A stretch of 5,599 nucleotides of DNA from Anaerolineales bacterium (GTDB taxonomy: Bacteria; Chloroflexota; Anaerolineae; Anaerolineales; Villigracilaceae). The position numbers and the translations under genes were made by a program. The DNA lies in contig JAEURF010000118.1 of NCBI GenBank assembly GCA_016789205.1, forward strand, positions 1 to 5,599. The letters are read 5' to 3'. Below the pieces are notes generated by a model. That model had not been told where the DNA came from. It saw only the letters and a list, made by a program, of their open reading frames with translations, and made no database searches. Shown piece by piece: positions 1-4,640 of the stretch (positions within the stretch are counted from its first letter, which is position 1; each line of letters opens with the position of its first letter).

Positions 1-572
1 ATTTTCAGAAATAGTGAATTATCTAAATGTATGGTGTAAATAATTATATTTTCATCTGGCGAAAGAGAGAAATTTGATATATCTGGTGGCAATATTTCTG
101 TCATTGTGCCATCAGATAGGTTAAAAAGATATAAACCTGCTCCTTGGTAGAAGGGCAAAAAACCATCTAGTGGTAAATGAAAAGAAAGGTAGACAAAATT
201 ATTTTGCTTCGACCAACGATAAAAAATGTAATACCACTCAGACCAATTTAAATTTTCAGGTTTTTGATCCAATTCCCAACGAATTTTTCCGTCTTCGCTA
301 ATGATTGCTTCTGCATCCCACTTTGTAATGCCTATAATTTTCCAATTCTTATCAGGAGAAATCGAAATCACAGGTGTCTCAAATCTTGGTGATGCTGTTA
401 GATCTATATTTGGTGTATTAGTTGAAGTTGCAGTAATAATTTCTTCGTTTAATGATACAGGAACTGTATTTGCACCCTGTGATACGCAACCCAATAAAAT
501 TATTGATATGAAGAGAATTACAATTGTTATGATAAGGTTATTAAACTGAATATTTTTGATATAAGATTTCAT
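1..572 (-). CDS. Lipoprotein with beta-propeller-like repeats (N-terminal part, runs off left edge)
   Basis: Reading the minus strand from the ATG at 572 gives 190 uninterrupted codons to the window edge; the C-terminus is not in the window. Residues 1-29 form a lipoprotein signal peptide: Lys at 2 and 6, a hydrophobic stretch from about 13 to 27, and a lipobox LLGC with Cys29 as the predicted lipidated residue. A Ser/Thr/Asn-rich linker follows to about residue 60. After it come ISISPD and FSLSPD motifs, with a GLYLF-N-L-x-D-G strand between them. This is the pattern of TolB/WD40-like propeller blades, so the mature protein is probably an outward-facing propeller anchored by lipid. Its ligand cannot be told. 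Codon use is A+T rich, with many ATA codons, unlike the kinase gene. No Shine-Dalgarno precedes the ATG, and TATAAT lies 8 bases upstream, so the transcript may be leaderless. The lipoprotein call is firm; the propeller call is moderate because only about two blades are visible. Confidence 0.75.
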   Translation of the reverse strand, partial: MKSYIKNIQFNNLIITIVILFISIILLGCVSQGANTVPVSLNEEIITATSTNTPNIDLTASPRFETPVISISPDKNWKIIGITKWDAEAIISEDGKIRWELDQKPENLNWSEWYYIFYRWSKQNNFVYLSFHLPLDGFLPFYQGAGLYLFNLSDGTMTEILPPDISNFSLSPDENIIIYTIHLDNSLFLK

Positions 573-585
573 TTTAAGGTATTAT
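556..585 (+). promoter_or_regulatory. Candidate sigma70-type promoter for the aminotransferase
   Basis: TTGATA (556-561) and TATTAT (580-585) each match the consensus at 5 of 6 bases and are 18 bases apart. Transcription would start near 592 and leave a leader of about 27 bases containing the AAAGGA ribosome site. The -35 box lies inside the first codons of the divergent lipoprotein gene. Seen by eye; not tested. Confidence 0.4.
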
Positions 586-609
586 ACGAAATAAATCTTA
601 TCACTACAA
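581..609 (-). promoter_or_regulatory. Candidate promoter for the lipoprotein, possibly leaderless
   Basis: On the minus strand a perfect TATAAT (586-581) is preceded by a weak TTGTAG (609-604) at a 17-base spacing. Transcription would begin at about 573-574, almost on the ATG at 572. A second perfect TATAAT sits at 619-614 with a weak TTCATC 17 bases upstream; it would give a leader of about 35 bases, still without a purine-rich ribosome site. The first box overlaps the plus-strand -10 at 580-585. Confidence 0.35.
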
Positions 610-613
610 AGGA
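608..613 (+). promoter_or_regulatory. Ribosome binding site of the aminotransferase
   Basis: AAAGGA ends 5 bases before the ATG at 619. It supports that start over later in-frame ATGs. Confidence 0.6.
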
Positions 614-618
614 ATTAT

Positions 619-1971
619 ATGTTCAACCTCCCTGACGATGAAATACTCCCGCTTTCCAAAGAACACGTATTCTGGACATGGTCTGCACAAGCCAAAGTAA
701 ATCCGATTGCAATTAAAAAAGCCAAAGGCGTTTACTTTTGGGATGTAGATGATAAAAAATATCTTGATTTCAATTCGATGACGATGTGTGTCAATATGGG
801 TCATGGTGATGAACGTATTATCATAGCCATGCAAGCACAAGCAGGTGAGTTGCCTTATGCCGCACCAGGCATGACCACGAAAATCCGCGCGTTGGCGAGC
901 AAAGCCGTGGCAGATGTCACACCGAATCAAGCCTTGAGCAAAATTTTATTTACACTCGGCGGTGCCGATGCAAATGAAAACGCCATCAAACTCGCGCGCG
1001 GTTACACAAAGAAACATAAAATCTTATCGCGTTATCGTTCGTATCACGGTGCAACGGCTGGCGCAATGGCTGCCACAGGTGATCCACGCCGCGTGGCTTG
1101 GGAGCCAAATCTCATGCCCGGCGTTGTGCACTTCCTCGACCCGTATCGTTATCGTTCCACATTTCATCGTACCAATCCAAATATTTCGGAAGAAGAATTT
1201 GCACGCGATTATGTCAATCATTTGGAAGAAATTATTTTGTATGAAGGACCTGACTCTATCGCTTCAATCTTGCTGGAAACTGTTACCGGCACGAACGGCA
1301 TTATCATCCCCCCAAACGGATACATGCAAGGCGTTCGTCAGTTATGTGATAAATACAATATCTTAATGATTTGTGATGAAGTAATGAGTGGCTTTGGTCG
1401 CACGGGCAAATGGTTTGCCATTGAACATTGGGATGTAGTTCCCGACATGATTACGATGGCAAAAGGATTAACGTCCGCGTATGCGCCGTTGGGTGCAGTT
1501 GCAATGAAACCAGAAATCGCATCCGCATTTGATGAACATGCATTTGAAAGCGGATTAACTTATACGTCACATCCCATTTCACTGGCGGCGGCGATGGCGA
1601 ATATCAATGTTATGAGAGAAGATAAAGTTGTAGAACACGCCGCAAGCATGGGCGTAGTCATGAGGCGTATGTTGAATGATTTAGGTGAGTCACATCCGTC
1701 AGTAGGTGAGGTCAGAAGCATTGGCTTGTTTGGAATCATCGAATTAGTCAAAGATAGAAAAACAAAAGAACCAATGACTCCGTGGAATGGGTCATCACCT
1801 GAAATGATTGCTTTAAGAAGATATTGTTTAGATAACGGTTTATTTTTATATACACATTGGCATACAGTTTTGATTATTCCCCCGTTGATTATCACTGAAG
1901 AACAACTTAAAGAAGGTTTTGCAGTTTTAGATAAAGCCTTAGAAATTACCGATAGGACTGTTGGCGGATGA
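619..1971 (+). CDS. Class III PLP-dependent aminotransferase (omega-transaminase type)
   Basis: A complete 450-residue protein, the usual length for fold-type I class III aminotransferases. These cytoplasmic dimers use pyridoxal phosphate to move an amino group, often from an omega-amine, to a keto acid such as pyruvate. Family landmarks are in order: GVYFWDVDDKKYLDF (37-51); GGADANENAIK (114-124), whose GADAN loop contacts the cofactor phosphate; SYHG (141-144), whose Tyr/His stack on the ring; ICDEVMSGFGRTG (251-263) with Asp253 to the ring nitrogen; and TMAKG with Lys282 as the Schiff-base lysine. Overall it resembles proteins annotated as taurine-pyruvate or 'aspartate aminotransferase family', but the substrate cannot be fixed from sequence, so no symbol is given. 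No taurine, beta-alanine or GABA catabolic gene is adjacent. The start is supported by AAAGGA 5 bases upstream. A DUF4190-type gene follows after 57 bases without a terminator, suggesting co-transcription. Confidence 0.93.
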   Translation: MFNLPDDEILPLSKEHVFWTWSAQAKVNPIAIKKAKGVYFWDVDDKKYLDFNSMTMCVNMGHGDERIIIAMQAQAGELPYAAPGMTTKIRALASKAVADVTPNQALSKILFTLGGADANENAIKLARGYTKKHKILSRYRSYHGATAGAMAATGDPRRVAWEPNLMPGVVHFLDPYRYRSTFHRTNPNISEEEFARDYVNHLEEIILYEGPDSIASILLETVTGTNGIIIPPNGYMQGVRQLCDKYNILMICDEVMSGFGRTGKWFAIEHWDVVPDMITMAKGLTSAYAPLGAVAMKPEIASAFDEHAFESGLTYTSHPISLAAAMANINVMREDKVVEHAASMGVVMRRMLNDLGESHPSVGEVRSIGLFGIIELVKDRKTKEPMTPWNGSSPEMIALRRYCLDNGLFLYTHWHTVLIIPPLIITEEQLKEGFAVLDKALEITDRTVGG

Positions 1972-2015
1972 TCAATTTTTGTTTGTAATGTAAAATTATG
2001 AAAATTATTTACAAA

Positions 2016-2020
2016 AGGAG
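2016..2020 (+). promoter_or_regulatory. Ribosome binding site of the small membrane protein
   Basis: AGGAG, within AAAAGGAG, lies 8 bases before the ATG at 2029. This is the best ribosome site in the window. An ATG immediately followed by TAA sits between them at 2022-2027, but its spacing to AGGAG is too short for a competitive start. Confidence 0.7.
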
Positions 2021-2028
2021 AATGTAAA

Positions 2029-2337
2029 ATGGAATCAAATCAACCTGTTTCACCATCACCTGCGCCAACTAGTGGCAATGAAAGGATGATGGCAATCGGC
2101 TCGTTAGTTTTGGGGGTTATCAATTTATGTGCTTGGTTCTTACCAATCTGTGGAATTCCGCTTTCTATCGCTGGTGTTGTGCTTGGCTACTTCGGCATAA
2201 AAGATGTATCTTCAAAGAACCTTGCTATTGCTGGCATTGCCTTAAGCGCTTTGGGCTTATTGGCTGGTTGTATTAATGCCGCGCTGGGCGCATATTGGGC
2301 GGCAACTGGTCAAGGCGGTTTTGATTTTAATTTTTAA
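2029..2337 (+). CDS. Small DUF4190-type membrane protein
   Basis: A 102-residue protein with a polar, Pro/Ser-rich N-terminal tail (1-18), then MMAIGSLVLGVINL and a hydrophobic block (about 20-57), a short polar turn GIKDVSSK (56-63), and a second hydrophobic block LAIAGIALSALGLL (65-88), with a short Gly/Phe tail. The paired [S/A]-LVLG and LAIAGI-L-G segments around a short basic turn are the hallmark of DUF4190, a family of small bacterial membrane proteins with no established function. The Pro-rich cytoplasmic-type tail is also common in that family. The strong AGGAG site fixes the start. It lies 57 bases behind the aminotransferase and is followed by a strong terminator, so it is probably the last gene of that transcript. 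Nothing in the sequence links it functionally to the transaminase. Confidence 0.8.
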   Translation: MESNQPVSPSPAPTSGNERMMAIGSLVLGVINLCAWFLPICGIPLSIAGVVLGYFGIKDVSSKNLAIAGIALSALGLLAGCINAALGAYWAATGQGGFDFNF

Positions 2338-2340
2338 TTC

Positions 2341-2400
2341 AACACCGTCCCACAGGTTTACTTACTCAGACAAGGTTCTGCAAGAAACCGGCGGGACGTT
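2341..2400 (+). other. Nested stem-loop between the DUF4190-type gene and its terminator
   Basis: Three stacked helices close one after another: CGTCCC (2346-2351) with GGGACG (2393-2398); GGTTT-a-CTT (2355-2363, one bulged A) with AAGAAACC (2382-2389); and CAGA (2367-2370) with TCTG (2377-2380) around a six-base loop. It lies just downstream of the stop codon at 2337. It could be a structured 3' UTR, part of a small RNA released with the terminator, or a remnant of a palindromic repeat. It resembles no riboswitch I recognise. Confidence 0.4.
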
Positions 2401-2407
2401 TCACGTA

Positions 2408-2450
2408 AAAAACTCCTGCTTGAATAAGCAGGAGTTTTTGTTTTTTATTT
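2408..2450. terminator. Bidirectional intrinsic terminator between convergent genes
   Basis: A perfect 14-bp stem (2408-2421 with 2426-2439, core ACTCCTGCTT / AAGCAGGAGT) closes a GAAT loop. On the plus strand it runs into G then TTTTTT, A, TTT. On the minus strand the left arm gives a run of six T. It can end the aminotransferase/DUF4190 transcript from the left and the kinase transcript from the right. Confidence 0.88.
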
Positions 2451-2451
2451 T

Positions 2452-2507
2452 CGGAGCGCAGACTTTAGTCTGTTTTTTATCTTGCGGACTGAAGCCCGCA
2501 TTCCTAG
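2452..2507. repeat. Degenerate inverted repeat made of two palindromes
   Basis: Two short hairpins lie side by side: CAGAC-TTTA-GTCTG (2459-2472) and GCGGAC-TGAA-GCCCGC with one mismatch (2484-2499). The whole unit is also an imperfect inverted repeat: the segment starting CGGAGCGCAGACT matches the reverse complement of the one ending GCCCGCATTCCTAG, and most differences are transitions. From memory, dispersed units with a GCGGACTGAAGTCCGC core are common in Chloroflexota genomes. Only one copy is in the window, so repetition is inferred. It ends five bases from the kinase stop codon. Confidence 0.55.
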
Positions 2508-2511
2508 TTAT

Positions 2512-4536
2512 TTATGGGTTTTCAGTTAAAGCAGGTGCTGGAATGCGATTTGCGCCAAGCAACAATGGCATTTCAGCCATGTAATAGGCATGCTCATACG
2601 CCGTGTCGCCGCCGCCTTCGCCAATAATCGGTTCAATCAATTCATTCCCATTGGTATCTACACCGAAAAGGATTTGGTTTGAGAGGGTTCGCATTTCAAG
2701 AATGACAGATTCCATTTCTGCATCAAAAGGCATTTCTTGTAACTCTAATGCAAGTTCTAGCAATTGTTCAGCCCAGCCTTCCATATTCTCAATGCACACA
2801 ATCACATGTGCGCTGTGAATTTTTATCGTATCTGTCGCGTCTGCGGCATCTGCCGCAAAAAATGCATGGCTAATCGCAGTCGGGATGTATCCCGAATTGC
2901 TTTCCTCTTCAAATGCTAATAAACCAAACCCATCACTGAGGTCATTGATATTGCCATCTTCGTTCCAGTCACGATATTGTTCAGTATTGGCATTGCCAAC
3001 CAATTGATTGATAATTTCTTCATTATGTTTACGCACGGCTTCTTCATCGTTATTTCTGAATGCTTCTTCCAATGCAATCACAGAATTATCAACCTCATCG
3101 GCTGTGTACCATAATCCTTGAATCAAGGCATTGCCATTCGGTGCGCCGCCATAAGACACCAGCACATGCCGTACATGGATTAATGCCAACGGCGGAAACA
3201 CAGATGATGCGACGACGTCACCAGAAGATTCACTTGGATTTGGGTCATTATCCGGTTCAATCGTAACTTCGAGTTGGTCAAACAACCCGAGAATGTTTGC
3301 TTTGCCCGCAGAGATATACACCAGTTGCCCTTGTGTGTCGCTGTCCATGTTAATCGTGCCAACATTACGACGCGTCTCTCCGCCCTGTGCCAAATACCAA
3401 ACCTCGTAATGCGTGCCTGCTTCTAGTACAGGCAAATTATTGAACGTTAAGTTGGCTTTGTCCATGATGGCGTTGAAATCTAAGAATGATGCTTTGCCAA
3501 TTGCCACATCTGAAGTTGCAGGCGATAAGGCGTTTGGGCGAAATGCTAGAAAAGCCAAAATGACAATGGCAACAATGCTTACACCCGCCAATGCAGTTGA
3601 GAGTGGGCTGGTTTTTGGTTTGGCAGAGGCTTTTGCCATTCTTGTATAACTAATTGTATTCAGCGAAACCGTTTGACCATTAAATACAGCAATAAATTCA
3701 TCTACTAATTCTTTAGCCGTGTTGTAACGGAGTGTAGAGTCTTTGGCGAGCGCACGGTCAATGACGATTTGCAGGTCAGAGGAAATATTGGGGATGGGTG
3801 GAGGCGGCTCGTTGAGATGTTTCATCAAAATGCCAAAGGATGATTCAGCATCAAATGGTACTGTGCCTGCAAGCATTTCATAAAGCACAACGCCTAATGA
3901 GTAAATATCGGTTCGGCTATCTACTTTGTCACCACGCGCTTGTTCAGGGCTCATGTATGCCGGTGTACCGGAGACGGTACCTGTTGAGGTTTGAGTCGAA
4001 GAGTCGAGAAGGCGTACCAAGCCGAAGTCAGTTAGAACCGGTTCTACATCTTCTGGTAAGGGTTCGTTAACTTTCACTGTCCCATTTTTTGAGCGCAATA
4101 AAATGTTTGCGGGTTTTATATCACGGTGAACAATGTTTTGGCTGTGAGCATAATCAATGGCTGAAGCAATTGCCGTGAGAATTTGCGCGATGGTGTTAAA
4201 TGGAAGGTTATCACCGCGTTTTTGTGCGGCTCTGAGATAGCCACCAAGCGATACGCCCGGCACAAGTTCCATGACGAGGCAGGGCTGACCGTTGATGAGT
4301 TCGTAATCAAAGAGTTGGATGATATTGGGGTGACGTAAATTTGCGATGACGCGCGCTTCACGCTCAAACCGTGAGCGGGTTTCTGGGTCGGCATCTACAA
4401 AGTCGCGCATAATTTTGACGGCAACTTTACGGTTGAGTGCAGTATGTTCCCCGCTGTACACTTCTGCCATGCCGCCGCGTGCAATCATTTCACCGATTTG
4501 AACCTTACCGATAGTTTTTCCGCTCCACGTAGCCAT
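2512..4536 (-). CDS. Transmembrane Ser/Thr protein kinase with anti-sigma-like and His-rich extracellular domains
   Basis: A complete 674-residue membrane kinase. The cytoplasmic Hanks-type domain spans about 11-285: glycine-rich loop GEMIARGGMAEVY (15-27), Lys41 in VAVK, Glu60 of helix C, HRDIKPANILL with catalytic Asp139 and Asn144, DFG at 170-172, a Ser/Thr-rich activation loop, GTPAYMSPE (190-198), and Asp210 in TDIYSLG. All catalytic residues are present. A basic, Ala/Lys-rich linker precedes one membrane helix (about 313-333). Residues about 375-445 (YEVWYLAQGG ... VTIEPDNDP) resemble the extracellular domain of RskA-type anti-sigma factors. The rest (about 450-660) is a helical region with spaced histidines (454, 457, 504, 557, 574, 577, 649) and two calcium-loop-like motifs, DWNEDGNINDLSD (523-535) and DTNGNELIEPII (627-638). 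No PASTA repeats. Inferred role: it senses an external signal and phosphorylates cytoplasmic targets. The opening MATWSGKTIGKVQI fits the family, and a TATAAT lies six bases before the ATG. Confidence 0.92.
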   Translation of the reverse strand: MATWSGKTIGKVQIGEMIARGGMAEVYSGEHTALNRKVAVKIMRDFVDADPETRSRFEREARVIANLRHPNIIQLFDYELINGQPCLVMELVPGVSLGGYLRAAQKRGDNLPFNTIAQILTAIASAIDYAHSQNIVHRDIKPANILLRSKNGTVKVNEPLPEDVEPVLTDFGLVRLLDSSTQTSTGTVSGTPAYMSPEQARGDKVDSRTDIYSLGVVLYEMLAGTVPFDAESSFGILMKHLNEPPPPIPNISSDLQIVIDRALAKDSTLRYNTAKELVDEFIAVFNGQTVSLNTISYTRMAKASAKPKTSPLSTALAGVSIVAIVILAFLAFRPNALSPATSDVAIGKASFLDFNAIMDKANLTFNNLPVLEAGTHYEVWYLAQGGETRRNVGTINMDSDTQGQLVYISAGKANILGLFDQLEVTIEPDNDPNPSESSGDVVASSVFPPLALIHVRHVLVSYGGAPNGNALIQGLWYTADEVDNSVIALEEAFRNNDEEAVRKHNEEIINQLVGNANTEQYRDWNEDGNINDLSDGFGLLAFEEESNSGYIPTAISHAFFAADAADATDTIKIHSAHVIVCIENMEGWAEQLLELALELQEMPFDAEMESVILEMRTLSNQILFGVDTNGNELIEPIIGEGGGDTAYEHAYYMAEMPLLLGANRIPAPALTENP

Positions 4537-4542
4537 TGGTGA

Positions 4543-4570
4543 ATTATAACCGAAAGTATTATGACGTTAA
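4543..4570 (-). promoter_or_regulatory. Candidate promoter for the kinase, possibly leaderless
   Basis: On the minus strand a perfect TATAAT (4548-4543) follows TTAACG (4570-4565, 4 of 6) at 16 bases. Only six bases separate it from the ATG at 4536, so transcription would begin at or next to the start codon. There is no purine-rich ribosome site before the ATG. The element sits just downstream of the sortase gene's terminator, where an independent kinase promoter is expected. Confidence 0.4.
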
Positions 4571-4583
4571 TTGCAAAGAGATT

Positions 4584-4628
4584 AAAATAAAAAGGAAGAG
4601 ATGGGTTGTAACCCATCTCTTCCTTTTT
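4584..4628 (-). terminator. Intrinsic terminator of the sortase-adhesin gene
   Basis: A perfect 18-bp stem (4589-4606 with 4611-4628, core GGAAGAGATGGGT / ACCCATCTCTTCC) closes a TGTA loop, 12 bases beyond the TAA at 4641. On the minus strand it ends in TTTTT, A, TTTT. It separates the sortase gene from the co-directional kinase gene. Confidence 0.88.
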
Positions 4629-4640
4629 GGTTATGAAAAC

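Noticed and set aside
301..549. Plus-strand 82-codon open frame
   Set aside because: It is antisense to the lipoprotein gene, has no ribosome site, and its product has no recognisable domain. The minus-strand frame has a clear lipobox.
604..930. Minus-strand 108-codon open frame
   Set aside because: It lies opposite the start of a well-supported aminotransferase and has Cys/His-rich, low-complexity shadow composition.
1982..2015. TTTGTAA / TTACAAA inverted repeat upstream of the DUF4190-type gene
   Set aside because: Only seven mostly A-T pairs around a 20-base loop; too weak to count as a terminator or regulatory hairpin.
2022..2027. ATG-TAA start-stop just before the DUF4190-type gene
   Set aside because: It is only one base from AGGAG, too close for initiation, and is likely chance in an A/T-rich leader.
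1987..2030. AATGTAAAAT direct repeat (1987-1996 and 2021-2030)
   Set aside because: Two 10-base A/T-rich copies are expected by chance in such a region, and one overlaps the start codon.
2842..2857. Perfect palindrome TGCGGCA-TC-TGCCGCA inside the kinase gene
   Set aside because: It encodes the Ala/Asp repeat AADAAD, so codon repetition explains it. There is no T-run or other sign of a terminator.
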